From Bradyrhizobium barranii subsp. apii (lineage in GTDB: Bacteria; Pseudomonadota; Alphaproteobacteria; Rhizobiales; Xanthobacteraceae), in contig NZ_CP096255.1 in NCBI RefSeq assembly GCF_011516635.5, forward strand, positions 7,128,501 through 7,192,500: a stretch of 64,000 nt of DNA. Direction: 5' to 3'. Made by a program: the position numbers and the translations under genes. Under the pieces are notes generated by a model that worked only from the letters and a program-made list of their open reading frames with translations, searched no databases and was not told the DNA's origin. This document shows, piece by piece, positions 1 through 8,944 of this stretch (the stretch's first letter is position 1; each line of letters opens with the position of its first letter).

Positions 1-1
1 G

Positions 2-952
2 CTGTTCGCCAGCGGTGACTCGCAGACGTCGGCGAAGCTGGACGCACTTTGGCCGCGGGCGCTTCGCCTCGACGGTTCCGTGCGTGATCCCAACGCGCTG
101 CATATGGTGCTCCTGGAGCGCGTGCGGCAGAAATGTGACGACGAGGAGTTCGACTTCCTTCACTTCCATCTCGACTACTATCCATGGTCCCTGTTCCACC
201 GGCAGCCGACCCCGTTCGTGACCACGCTGCACGGCCGGCTCGACCTGCCGGAGCATCAGCCCGTGTTCAACACCTTCTCAAAAATGCCTGTCATCTCGAT
301 CTCGAACGCGCAGCGCAGGCCGGTGCCGCAGGCGAACTGGGTGACGACGATCCACCACGGCCTGCCGGAGACCTTGCTGACACCGAAGCCGGCGAAGCAG
401 GAATATCTCGCCGTGCTCGGCCGCATCGCGCCAGAGAAGGGCGTTGACCGCGCCATCAAGATCGCGATGCATTGCGGCATCCCGCTGAAGATCGCGGCCA
501 AGGTCGATCGCGCCGACCAGGACTATTACGACGAGCTGATCAGGCCGATGATCCAGAACAATCCGCTGGTCGACTTCATCGGCGAGATCGGCGACCACGA
601 GAAATCGGACTTCCTCAGCGGCGCGCTCGGCCTCCTGCTGCCGATCGACTGGCCGGAGCCGTTCGGCCTCGTGATGATCGAAGCGATGGCCTGCGGCACG
701 CCGGTCGTCGCCTTCAACCGCGGCTCGGTACCCGAGATCATCGACGAGGGCCTCACCGGCTTCGTGGTCGAGGACATCATCAGCGCCGCCGGCGTCGTCA
801 AGCGCCTGCCGCAACTCGATCGCGCGGCCATCCGCAAGCAGTTCGAGAAACGCTTCACGTCGCGGCGGATGGCGCTGGATTATCTCGCGGCCTATCGCAG
901 CCTGACGGAAGCGCAGGCGCCGCGGATCAAGCTGGTGAGCAGCGCGGAGTAG
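2..952 (+). CDS. Glycosyltransferase family 4 (5'-truncated by window edge)
   Basis: This is the C-terminal part of a GT-B glycosyltransferase. The reading frame is open to the first bases of the window (…FASGDSQTSAKL…), so the true start lies upstream. The C-terminal half carries the retaining-GT4 signature EPFGLVMIEAMACGTPVVA, in which the two glutamates spaced EX7E bind the sugar-nucleotide donor, and then a GSVPEII stretch. The segment LAVLGRIAPEKGVDRAI is the usual start of the nucleotide-binding domain. The acceptor and sugar cannot be told from sequence. It is probably cytoplasmic, since no membrane segment is seen. A palindromic repeat follows the stop. Confidence 0.85.
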   Translation: MFASGDSQTSAKLDALWPRALRLDGSVRDPNALHMVLLERVRQKCDDEEFDFLHFHLDYYPWSLFHRQPTPFVTTLHGRLDLPEHQPVFNTFSKMPVISISNAQRRPVPQANWVTTIHHGLPETLLTPKPAKQEYLAVLGRIAPEKGVDRAIKIAMHCGIPLKIAAKVDRADQDYYDELIRPMIQNNPLVDFIGEIGDHEKSDFLSGALGLLLPIDWPEPFGLVMIEAMACGTPVVAFNRGSVPEIIDEGLTGFVVEDIISAAGVVKRLPQLDRAAIRKQFEKRFTSRRMALDYLAAYRSLTEAQAPRIKLVSSAE

Positions 953-981
953 CGCTTCTACACCGCTGCTAGTCGTATAGT

Positions 982-1131
982 GCCCTCTCCCCTTGCGGGA
1001 GAGGGCTGCGAGAACGAGGCGTCACACTCGCTTGGGTGAGGGGTTGCTTCCGCATCGAAAAGCCTCTCTGCGGAAAGAGACCCCTCATCCGGCGCTTCGC
1101 GCCACCTTCTCCCACAAGGGGAGAAGGGAAG
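982..1131. repeat. Palindromic intergenic repeat, copy A
   Basis: This mosaic of hairpins has a CCCTCTCC…GGAGAGGG stem at its left end and CTTCTCCC…GGGAGAAG at its right. Its last 51 bases (1081-1131) are identical, in reverse complement, to 3192-3242 on the far side of the alkylsulfatase gene. The layout resembles RIME-type elements of rhizobia; that name is an inference from structure. Confidence 0.7.
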
Positions 1132-1178
1132 AAAGTCAGACCGGCGCGACGAACGGCAAGGACGAAGAAAGCGTCGCC

Positions 1179-3101
1179 CTAACTCACCACCGCCCGCTTC
1201 GGCTCGACGATCTCGAACATGCGCGGGAATTCGTCCATCAGGCCCATCAGCTCGGCAAGCCGCATCGGGTTGCCCGCGAGCTTGATCTTGCCGGCGGCGA
1301 CCGCTTCCGGAAAGCTCGTCAGTTTCGCGATGACTTCATCGAGCGTTGCGCGCGCGAGCGTGAAACTGGCGTCCGCGCCTTCCGCCTGCACGCCCTCCGT
1401 ATAAGTCAGCGCGCAATTCTCCAGGTTGAGCACGAAGATCTCGCCGGTATCGGAAAAGCTCCAGTTCAGCACGATGTGCTTTCCCTCGGCCTTGGGGCCG
1501 TTGAGCCGAATGCCGAGCACGTCCCAGAGCTGCTCGGTGCGTAGCGCCGCCAGCGTCTCGCGCGGCATCGGCGGACGCGACGGGGTCTTGGGCATGCCCT
1601 GACGCAGTTCCTGCGCGCCGAACAGATAGGCGTTGCGCCAGGTCGAGCTCTCGGCGGCATAACCGAGCTGCTCGAGCGTATCCGCGAGCAACAGACGCGC
1701 CGCTTCATTCTCCGGCTCCGCGAAGACGAGATGGCCGAGCGCCTGCGCGACAAAGCGAAACTCGCCTTTGTCGAAGTCCTTGCGTGCGCGCGCGAGGATG
1801 GCCTCGGCGCCGCCCATGTACTCGACATACTTCTTGCCGGATTCCACCGGCGGCAGCGGATCGAGATTGACCGGGTTGGCATCGTACCAGCCGAGATATT
1901 TCTGGTAGATCGCCTTCACGTTATGCCGGATATGGCCGTAATAACCGCGGCCGTGCCAGGCGCCCTCCAGGCTCTTCGGCAACTGGATCGTCTCGGCGAT
2001 CTCGGCTGCGGTGAGGCCGTGGTTCATCAGGCGGATGGTCTGGTCATGCGCGAACTTGTAGAGATCGCGCTGCTGCCGGATCATCGTGCCGATCCGCTCG
2101 CGGCCCCACACCGGCCAGTGATGCTGCCCGCACATCGCCTCCGCCTTGCCGTCCCAGAGCCGCAGGGCCTCGTTGAGGTACTTCGACCACGCCAGCGCAT
2201 CGCGCACGTCGGCGCCGCGGAACGGCAGCAGATTGTGGAAATTGTGCGTGCAGTTCTCGGCGAGGTTCAGCAGCTTGTAGCGCGGGATGAAGAAATGCAT
2301 CTCCGCCGGCGCCTCGCTGTTCGGCGCCATCTGGAATTCGAATTCGACGCCGTCGATCGCGCGCCTGTCGCCGGTCGCCATGATCAGGTCGGTCGGACGC
2401 AGCAGTGCCACGGCGCCCGCCGCCATCGACTTGCCGAGCCCGTTGTCGACCTGCCCCCGCACGCCTTTGGCGAGGAACGGCCCGAACTGGTATTGTGCCC
2501 GCCGCAACATCGCCGGCCCCGCGATGATGTTCTCGGAGACGGCATGCTCCATGAACAGGTTCGGCGCGATGATCGGCACGGCGCCGGTTGCCAGCGCGTC
2601 CTCCTCCAGCACGCCGCGCGCGCCACCCCAATGGTCGGTATGGGTATGGGTGAAAATGACGGCGGCCACCGGCTTCTGGCCACGATGCCTGTAATAGAGA
2701 TCGAGCGCGGCACGTGCGCCCTCGATCGACGTCAGCGTGTCCACGACGATGACACCGCTGTCGCCCTCGATCAGCGTCATGTTGGCGATGTCGAGCCCGC
2801 GCACCTGGTAGACCCCGGGCACCACCTCGAACAGGCCGTGATGCATGTTGAGCCGCGCCTGTCGCCACAAGCTCGGATTGACGGTCGGCGGCGCCGTCTC
2901 GCTGGAGAGGAAGCCATAGAGCTTCAGGCTCCGCACCGTCCGTCCCTGCGGGTTGGCGATCTCCGCATTCTCGATCGTACCAAGGAAGCCGCGCGCGGCA
3001 TCGTCGAAATCCCGCGTGTCGGAAAACGGCAGCGCATTCAGCATCGCATCATGTTGCGCGGTGACGGAGGGTGTTGCGTCCTTCGGCTCGTTGCTGGTCA
3101 T
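1179..3101 (-). CDS. Alkylsulfatase, metallo-beta-lactamase fold (SdsA/YjcS type)
   Basis: The protein of 640 residues has the architecture of SDS-type alkylsulfatases: an N-terminal metallo-beta-lactamase domain, a middle helical dimerisation domain, and a C-terminal SCP2-like lipid-binding domain (about residues 520-640). The zinc-binding motif THTHTDHWGG lies at residues 151-160 (H152, H154, D156, H157), and GQHHWPVWG is further along. The family hydrolyses primary alkyl sulfates to alcohol and sulfate through a binuclear zinc centre. The ATG at 3101 is chosen because GGGAGGAA stands seven bases upstream; an in-frame start 39 bases earlier lacks such a site. Some family members are periplasmic, but I see no clear signal peptide here. 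Confidence 0.88.
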   Translation of the reverse strand: MTSNEPKDATPSVTAQHDAMLNALPFSDTRDFDDAARGFLGTIENAEIANPQGRTVRSLKLYGFLSSETAPPTVNPSLWRQARLNMHHGLFEVVPGVYQVRGLDIANMTLIEGDSGVIVVDTLTSIEGARAALDLYYRHRGQKPVAAVIFTHTHTDHWGGARGVLEEDALATGAVPIIAPNLFMEHAVSENIIAGPAMLRRAQYQFGPFLAKGVRGQVDNGLGKSMAAGAVALLRPTDLIMATGDRRAIDGVEFEFQMAPNSEAPAEMHFFIPRYKLLNLAENCTHNFHNLLPFRGADVRDALAWSKYLNEALRLWDGKAEAMCGQHHWPVWGRERIGTMIRQQRDLYKFAHDQTIRLMNHGLTAAEIAETIQLPKSLEGAWHGRGYYGHIRHNVKAIYQKYLGWYDANPVNLDPLPPVESGKKYVEYMGGAEAILARARKDFDKGEFRFVAQALGHLVFAEPENEAARLLLADTLEQLGYAAESSTWRNAYLFGAQELRQGMPKTPSRPPMPRETLAALRTEQLWDVLGIRLNGPKAEGKHIVLNWSFSDTGEIFVLNLENCALTYTEGVQAEGADASFTLARATLDEVIAKLTSFPEAVAAGKIKLAGNPMRLAELMGLMDEFPRMFEIVEPKRAVVS

Positions 3102-3191
3102 TCTTGTTTCCTCCCGGCCTGTGCGAACATCTAACCGCATCTCGCGGGTGATTGCTATCGGAGGAGACTGCCGAAATCGAGCGAGATGCCT

Positions 3192-3339
3192 CTTCCCTTC
3201 TCCCCTTGTGGGAGAAGGTGGCGCGAAGCGCCGGATGAGGGGTATATCTCCGCCCGCAAGACTGTTTGTGCGGAGAGAAACCCCTCACCCGCCTCGCCGC
3301 TGCGCGGCGAGCCACCCTCTCCCACAAGGGGAGAGGGTG
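3192..3339. repeat. Palindromic intergenic repeat, copy B
   Basis: Same family as 982-1131 but inverted. Bases 3192-3242 match 1081-1131 exactly in reverse complement. The right end holds a second hairpin, CCCTCTCCC…GGGAGAGGG. It lies between the start of the alkylsulfatase gene and the end of the GGDEF gene. Confidence 0.7.
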
Positions 3340-3354
3340 CACCGTTCGCGTGGC

Positions 3355-4533
3355 TTACGCAGCGAGCTCTTCCGCCAAGGTCTGGCCCGATGCGGTCGCA
3401 TCCGCCATCCGCAAGTCCCGCGCCAGCACATAACCGCCGCGTTCCTGCTTGGCCCGATAGAGCGCCTTGTCGGAGCGCGACAGCAGCGCTTCCGCGGTGC
3501 GCCCGTCGTCCGGCGCGACGGCGACGCCGACGCTGACGCCGAGCTCGATCATTTGTCCGTCGATATCATAGGGCGCGCTGATCGACTGCACGATGCGCTG
3601 CGCCATCGCCTCCGCATCAGCCGCCGCACGCTGCACCAGGACGAACTCGTCGCCGCCCATCCGGACCACGAGGTCATCCTGCGCGGCGAGCGCCTTGAGC
3701 CGCCCGGCGACCTGCTTCAGCAGTGCGTCACCGACGGGATGGCCGAACCGGTCGTTCGCCTCCTTGAAGCGGTCGAGGTCGAGCGTATGGACGGCAATCA
3801 TCCCGGCCGCCAGCATCTGCGGCAGGTCCGTGGCCAGCACCGAACGATTGGACACGCCGGTCATCGGGTCCAGGCGCGACAGCTGCTCGAACTGCCGCTT
3901 CAGCGTGATCTGGTTGATCGAGGCATTGAAGCTCAGCCGCACCATCTCGAAGCTCGCGGCCACATACATCAGGATGAGGAGCCCGAGCCCGACATGGCGC
4001 AGATCGGGTTGCATGAAGGTCACGATCGCAGCAGGCGCTGCGATTGCGACGAGATCGAGCAGCGCCGCGACGGGACGCAGCGCCAGCCGCGCCACCACGC
4101 CGGCGCCAAAGCCGAAGCCGATGCCAATCGCCATCACGGAACAGAGTGCATCACCCAGCACGATGCTGCGCGCGGCAAACACGCCGAGCACGGATGCCGT
4201 TGCAACGGTGCCGGCAACATAGCGCCGCTCCCAGCGCGCGGCCTCGGCCCGACCGAGCTGCGGCGGACATGCGAGGCGGCGACGGAAAGCGAATATCTCG
4301 AACAGGCGGACAATGGCCACCACCACACCGGCAACCGTCAGGCCGGCCGTCACGATGTCGCCGGTCTCATAGGTCGTGATCGCACCGACCATCGCCTGGC
4401 AGGCGGCCGCAAGAATGGTGGGCATCGTCGTGCCGTGAAGGCCCGTGATGACTTCCATATAGACGGCGTCCGAAATCGACGCCCGTCTGGATTCCATTCT
4501 GTTGAAGAACATGCCAGCCCCATCCGCTGGCAT
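3355..4533 (-). CDS. Membrane-bound GGDEF diguanylate cyclase
   Basis: This 392-residue protein likely makes cyclic di-GMP from two GTP at the inner membrane. The first 200 residues hold about five hydrophobic segments, for example ITTYETGDIVTAGLTVAGVV. The last 170 residues form a GGDEF domain starting at LDPMTGVSNR. The active-site loop MGGDEF is intact, and DLDRFKEANDRFGHPVGD is typical of the metal and nucleotide site. The inhibitory I-site (RxxD five residues before GGDEF) is not conserved and reads AQDD, so product inhibition there is unlikely. Start choice is uncertain: ATG codons at 4533, 4512 and 4497 are all in frame and none has a strong ribosome site. Confidence 0.88.
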   Translation of the reverse strand: MPADGAGMFFNRMESRRASISDAVYMEVITGLHGTTMPTILAAACQAMVGAITTYETGDIVTAGLTVAGVVVAIVRLFEIFAFRRRLACPPQLGRAEAARWERRYVAGTVATASVLGVFAARSIVLGDALCSVMAIGIGFGFGAGVVARLALRPVAALLDLVAIAAPAAIVTFMQPDLRHVGLGLLILMYVAASFEMVRLSFNASINQITLKRQFEQLSRLDPMTGVSNRSVLATDLPQMLAAGMIAVHTLDLDRFKEANDRFGHPVGDALLKQVAGRLKALAAQDDLVVRMGGDEFVLVQRAAADAEAMAQRIVQSISAPYDIDGQMIELGVSVGVAVAPDDGRTAEALLSRSDKALYRAKQERGGYVLARDLRMADATASGQTLAEELAA

Positions 4534-4639
4534 GCTTCTACCGCAGACCCGTAAAAATGGGTTCCCAGCGCAGCGATGGCATTTGAGCGCGCGGGTTTAC
4601 CGCGCGTTAGCCATCTTCCGCCGCAGAGGCTTTTTATGT

Positions 4640-4688
4640 GAGCATGATCTTCTCGGAAAACCGCTTCACACTTTTCCGGATCATGCTC
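4640..4688. repeat. Dispersed palindrome (GAGCATGATC…) overlapping a stop codon
   Basis: A 49-bp imperfect palindrome runs from GAGCATGATC to GATCATGCTC with a GGAAAA/TTTTCC inner stem. From memory, this sequence is scattered widely between genes in Bradyrhizobium and Rhodopseudomonas. Here it includes the first two bases (in window order) of the stop codon of the TRAP permease gene, so it may end that transcript. Confidence 0.65.
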
Positions 4689-6735
4689 AGTGCATCCCCA
4701 GCACCCGCGGCAGCCACAGCGTCAGATCCGGCCAGTAGGTCACGATGACGAGGAAGCCGAGCATGGTGATGAGCCACGGCAACACGGCGACCGCGAGCTC
4801 GGTTATTCGCATGCGCGCTATCATCGAGGCGACATAGAGATTTAACCCGACAGGCGGATGGCAGAGGCCGACCTCCATGTTGACGTCCATCACGATGCCG
4901 AAATGCACGAGGTCGATGCCGAGCTTCTTGGCCGCCGGCGCCAGGATCGGCGCCATGATCAGGATGATCGAGTTCGGCTCCATGAAGTTGCCGGCGAGCA
5001 GCAAGAGGATGTTGACGACCAAGAGGAAGCCGACCCAGCCGAGATTCTGCGCCGCGATCCAGTCGGCCAAGGTCGCCGGCAGGTTCTCGTTGGAGAGCAC
5101 GAAGGAGAACAGCACCGCGTTGGTGACGATGTAGAGCAGCATCGCGCTGGTGTTGGCGGCGCGCAGCAGCACCCGCGGCACGTCCACGATCTTGATCGCC
5201 TTGTAGACGAACACCGCGATGACGAAGGAGTAGACCGCAGCCATCGCAGCCGCCTCGGTGGCGGTGAACAGGCCGCTGTAGATGCCGCCGATGATGATGA
5301 CGACCAGCATCAATCCCCAGATGCTCTCGCGGAAGGTGCGGACGGTCTCGCCCCAGCTCGCCTTCGGCAGGCGTGGATAGTCGCGCTTGCGTGCGAGCCA
5401 CCAGGTGACGATGCAGAGCATCGTCGTCAGCATGATGCCCGGCAGCAGGCCCGCGACGAACAGCGCGCCGATCGAGGTATTGGTGGAGACCGCATAGACG
5501 ATCTTCGGTATCGACGGCAGCATCAGGATGCCGAGCGAGCCGGCAACGGTGATGATGCCGGCGCCGAAATGCATGGGATAGCCGTGGCGGACCATCTCCG
5601 GCAGCACGATCGCGCCGATCGCGGCAACGGTCGCGACGCTCGAGCCGCAGACCAGCGCGAACATCGCGCAGGCGACGATGCCGGCAAGGCCGAGACCGCC
5701 GTGCCAGTGGCCGATCAGCGAGGTCGCGAAATTGATCATGCGGCGCGCGACGCCGCCATGGGTGAGGAAATTGCCGGCGAGGATGAAGAACGGGATCGCC
5801 ATGATCTCGAACCCCTCGATGCCGGTGAAGAGCTTCATCGAGACCGCTTCGATCGGCACCGTGGTCAGCGTGAACAGGAACGTCATCACGGTGAGGCCAA
5901 GCGCGATCGAGACCGGGATGCCGGTCAGCATCAGCGCGATCAGCAGAGCGGACACGGTCGCGGCACGCATCCAGTGCGGCAGCACCACCACGCCAAACTT
6001 CTCGGCGAGACACATCGCGAAGATCAGGATCGGCGCCATGATCAGGATGACGCCGAGCGGCGACACTTTTCGCGCGGCGGCCCTGGTCGCCGCGCCGGCG
6101 GGCTGCGGATGCAGCGCCGGCGAGACGTCGGCCTCCACGCCCTCGACATGGCTCTCGTCGTGATGCGGCAGATGGCCGGTCCAGTAGTAGGACCACGAGA
6201 CCTGGAGGAAGCGGAAGCACATCAGGCCGGAGCCGAGCGGGATCGCCAGATAGACGAACCACATCGGCGCTTCCAGGTCATTGGACTGCTGGCCGGTCTT
6301 GAACATCTCGGAGACGAAGGAGGCGCCGAAGGCGGCGATCATGCCGGTGAAGAGCGCGCCGCAGAGCAGCGAGAACAGGATCACCTGCTTGCGCGAATGC
6401 TCGGGCAGGCGGTTGACGAGCAGGTCGACGCCGACATGGATGCCGGTGCGCACGCCATAGGCCGCGCCGAACTTCGCCATCCAGATGAACATGTAGATGC
6501 AGAGTTCCTGCGCCCAGGACAGGTCGAGCTCGGACAGGAAGGTGAACACCGCCATCGACAGCGTCGCGAGCCAGCTCATCCCGTGCGCAGCCGCCCATCG
6601 GGAGAGGACGATCGATTCGCCGGCGCCGTAACGGTGCACAACCGCGATGAAGATCAAGCCGGTTGCAGCCGCGATGAGCGTCGCGATCAGCCATTCTTCG
6701 AGATGGTTGAGCGCCTGATTGAGCACGCGAAGCAA
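4687..6735 (-). CDS. dctM: TRAP transporter fused permease (DctQ-DctM)
   Basis: This 682-residue integral membrane protein joins the small (DctQ) and large (DctM) subunits of a TRAP transporter. DctQ, about residues 1-180, has four membrane spans. A charged linker follows (DESHVEGVEADVSPAL), and DctM fills about residues 205-680 with roughly a dozen spans and conserved loops such as GIEGFEIMAIPFFILAGN. TRAP systems take up organic acids using a sodium or proton gradient and a periplasmic binding protein. The start is a TTG at 6735, preceded by AGGGGGA seven bases upstream. The matching binding-protein gene lies 80 bases upstream on the same strand, so the two form an operon. Substrate is unknown. 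Confidence 0.9.
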   Translation of the reverse strand: MLRVLNQALNHLEEWLIATLIAAATGLIFIAVVHRYGAGESIVLSRWAAAHGMSWLATLSMAVFTFLSELDLSWAQELCIYMFIWMAKFGAAYGVRTGIHVGVDLLVNRLPEHSRKQVILFSLLCGALFTGMIAAFGASFVSEMFKTGQQSNDLEAPMWFVYLAIPLGSGLMCFRFLQVSWSYYWTGHLPHHDESHVEGVEADVSPALHPQPAGAATRAAARKVSPLGVILIMAPILIFAMCLAEKFGVVVLPHWMRAATVSALLIALMLTGIPVSIALGLTVMTFLFTLTTVPIEAVSMKLFTGIEGFEIMAIPFFILAGNFLTHGGVARRMINFATSLIGHWHGGLGLAGIVACAMFALVCGSSVATVAAIGAIVLPEMVRHGYPMHFGAGIITVAGSLGILMLPSIPKIVYAVSTNTSIGALFVAGLLPGIMLTTMLCIVTWWLARKRDYPRLPKASWGETVRTFRESIWGLMLVVIIIGGIYSGLFTATEAAAMAAVYSFVIAVFVYKAIKIVDVPRVLLRAANTSAMLLYIVTNAVLFSFVLSNENLPATLADWIAAQNLGWVGFLLVVNILLLLAGNFMEPNSIILIMAPILAPAAKKLGIDLVHFGIVMDVNMEVGLCHPPVGLNLYVASMIARMRITELAVAVLPWLITMLGFLVIVTYWPDLTLWLPRVLGMH

Positions 6736-6815
6736 ATCAAAGTCCCCCTATCGATGCGAAACGGCCGGAAGTGCGCACACTCCCGACCGTTCGTATTGTC
6801 CTTGCGGAAAACGCG

Positions 6816-7816
6816 TCAGTTCATCTTGACGTCGAGTTCCTTGGCGACGAGATCGAGCACCTCCTGCCCGACCCGGCCCTTTGCCCATGTATAAGTCGGC
6901 CGCATCGCTTCCTGCCACGCCTTGCGATCGGCGTCAGTCAGATAATGCAGCTTGGTCTTGCCCGCCTTCTTGATCTCGGCCAGCGCGTCCTCGTTCTCCT
7001 GGTGCGCGATCTGGTTGGTGTACTCGGTTGCATCCACCATCGCCTTCTCGACCTGGGTGCGGATGTCGGGCGGCAGGCCGGACCAGAATTTCGAGTTGAC
7101 GATGACCGCATATTGCAGATGCGCGTGATAGGACACGGTGATGTCCTTCTGCACCTCGTAGAACTTCTGGGTCAGGTAGTTCGACGCGGTGTTCTCGCAG
7201 CCGTCGACCACACCGGTTTGCAGCGCCTGGTAGACTTCGGAGAACGCCATGATCTGCGGGATCGAGCCCATCAGGCGGAAATACTGGTCCGCGATCTTCG
7301 ATCCGGAGATGCGGAATTTCAGGCCCTTGAAATCCTCAGGCTTCATCAACGCGCGGTTCGACGACACCATGTGGAAGCCGTTGTCCCAATAAGCGAGCCC
7401 CGTGATGCCCTTGGCTTCGAGCTTCTGGAACAGCCACTTGCCGATCGTGCCCTTCATCGCGCTGGAATAGGTCTCGTCGTCCTTGAACAGCCAGGGCAGA
7501 TCGAGCGCCTCGAATTCCTTGATGCCGAGCGGGGCGAATTTCGCGGTCGAGGGTGCCAGCATCTGCACCGAACCGAGCTGGAGCGCCTCGATCTCCTCCT
7601 TGTCCTTGTAGAGCGAGGAGTTCGGATAGACTTCGATCTTGACCTTGCCGTTGGTGTACTTCTCGGCGAGTTCCTTGAACTTCAGCGCGCCCTTGCCCTT
7701 CGGGGTGTCGTTGGCGACGACGTGGCTGAACTTGATGACGATCGGGCTCTGGGCCTGTGCCACCGCTGGGGCCACGAGATAGCTGCGGCGGCGACCGCAA
7801 GAAGCAGCTTGCGCAT
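6816..7816 (-). CDS. dctP: TRAP transporter binding protein (DctP), frameshift in signal peptide
   Basis: The mature part is a clear DctP-family periplasmic binding protein: SPIVIKFSHVVANDTPKG at the start, FKGLKFRISGS with the substrate-contacting arginine, and VVDGCENTASNY. The expected start, ATG at 7816 after GGGAGG, encodes a good signal peptide beginning MRKLLLAVAAAAI. That frame then runs out of register with the mature protein. The continuation LVAPAVAQAQS is read one base off, so a single base appears to be missing near 7779. As written, secretion and translation would fail. Either the gene is freshly inactivated or the base is a sequencing error. It feeds the permease at 4687-6735. 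Confidence 0.8.
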
Positions 7817-7964
7817 GAAGTAACCTCCCAACAACCTCTAAAACCGGGTTCTTTTTGTTTTGCAGCCCGGTTTGCAGCCCAGTAGTGGCAGCAATCCACC
7901 ACCCGAACAACTAGACCTAAGCCCAATTTGCCGCAGGCAAGCTAGCTTGATGGCTGTTGTCCGC

Positions 7965-7997
7965 GCAACCCGGGACCCGCTTCCAGTCCCGGGTTGC
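7965..7997. terminator. Perfect 12-bp hairpin between tam and the TRAP operon
   Basis: GCAACCCGGGAC at 7965-7976 and its exact reverse complement at 7986-7997 enclose a 9-base loop. There is no T-run on either side, so it is not a textbook intrinsic terminator. It could protect the 3' end of the tam transcript or attenuate the TRAP operon; that is inference. Confidence 0.4.
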
Positions 7998-8028
7998 GAA
8001 CGGTTTATGTCGCATTGCACCAGTGCGA

Positions 8029-8799
8029 TCAGTCCTTGCGCTGGGCGACCATGAACAGACGCCGGAACGGAAACAGCGTCTGCCCCGCCGCATTCTTCGG
8101 ATAGGCCTTCGCCACCCGCTCGCCATAGGCGGCCTCGAACGCGGCCTTCTCGTCGCCCTGCAGGATGTCGAGATAGCGCGTCAGCCAGGCCCCCTTGGTC
8201 CATTCCTTCACGGGATTATCGCCTTCGAGCACCTGCAGATATTCGGTCTCCCAGATGTTGACGTTCCGGGAAAGCGGCGCGAGCAAATCATGATAGAAGG
8301 CCGGCCCTTCGACCGGCGGCGGGGTAACGAGATGCTCGACCTTTGACCGCCACGGACCGTTCAGCGCCGTCTCGCCGATCAGCACATGCGATGGCGCGAG
8401 GAAGTTGCGCGGCATCTGCACCGCAAGCATGCCGCCGGGCGTCACCTTCTCCATGACTGACGGAAACAGCGCCGCATGATTGGGCAGCCAGTGCAGTGCG
8501 GCATTGGAATAGATCAAATCGTATTGCCTGGCGGGGCGCCAATGGCCGAGGTCCTCGTGCGACCATTCCACATCCGGCGCCGCCTTGCGGCCCGCGGCCA
8601 CCATCTCGGCCGAGCCCTCGACACCGGTCACGGTCGCGTCCGGCCAGCGTTCCTTGATCAGTTTTGTCACGTTGCCGGCCCCTGCCCCGAGATCGGCGAT
8701 CGCGCGCGGGGCGAAATCCGGAATCCGCATCAAGAGGTCGACGGCGGGCCGAAGCCGATGGCCGGAGAATTTCAGGTATTGCTGCGGATCCCAGACCAT
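8029..8799 (-). CDS. tam: Trans-aconitate 2-methyltransferase
   Basis: This 256-residue class I SAM-dependent methyltransferase opens with MVWDPQQYLKFSGHRLRPA, the family's usual start. SAM motif I is ADLGAGAGNVTKLI, and the acidic residue for the ribose lies in VTGVEGSAEM. LIYSNAALHWLPNH is the post-I region typical of Tam. The enzyme methylates trans-aconitate, which otherwise inhibits aconitase, and acts in the cytoplasm. Length agrees with the family (about 250). It is divergent from the dehydrogenase gene at 8945 with a 145-base gap that should hold both promoters. Confidence 0.92.
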   Translation of the reverse strand: MVWDPQQYLKFSGHRLRPAVDLLMRIPDFAPRAIADLGAGAGNVTKLIKERWPDATVTGVEGSAEMVAAGRKAAPDVEWSHEDLGHWRPARQYDLIYSNAALHWLPNHAALFPSVMEKVTPGGMLAVQMPRNFLAPSHVLIGETALNGPWRSKVEHLVTPPPVEGPAFYHDLLAPLSRNVNIWETEYLQVLEGDNPVKEWTKGAWLTRYLDILQGDEKAAFEAAYGERVAKAYPKNAAGQTLFPFRRLFMVAQRKD

Positions 8800-8944
8800 T
8801 GCTCAACGCCTTTTCTTTTTCGTGTTTCCTTCGTCGAGGCTCTTGGTTACCACTGCTCGTCCCGCTCAGGCAATTCGCGAAGCCCGCGGGACGGGCAGGA
8901 AACGAACGACAAGAAGCAAAAAGCAAACAAGAGAGCGTGTGACC

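Noticed and set aside
982..3339. The two flanking repeats as ends of a composite transposon carrying the alkylsulfatase
   Set aside because: No transposase is coded inside or beside them and no target duplication is seen; the repeats look like ordinary intergenic mosaics.
4858..6894. Long (678-codon) plus-strand frame opposite the TRAP permease
   Set aside because: Low-complexity His/Asp/Arg-rich translation, no ribosome site; a shadow of the real gene.
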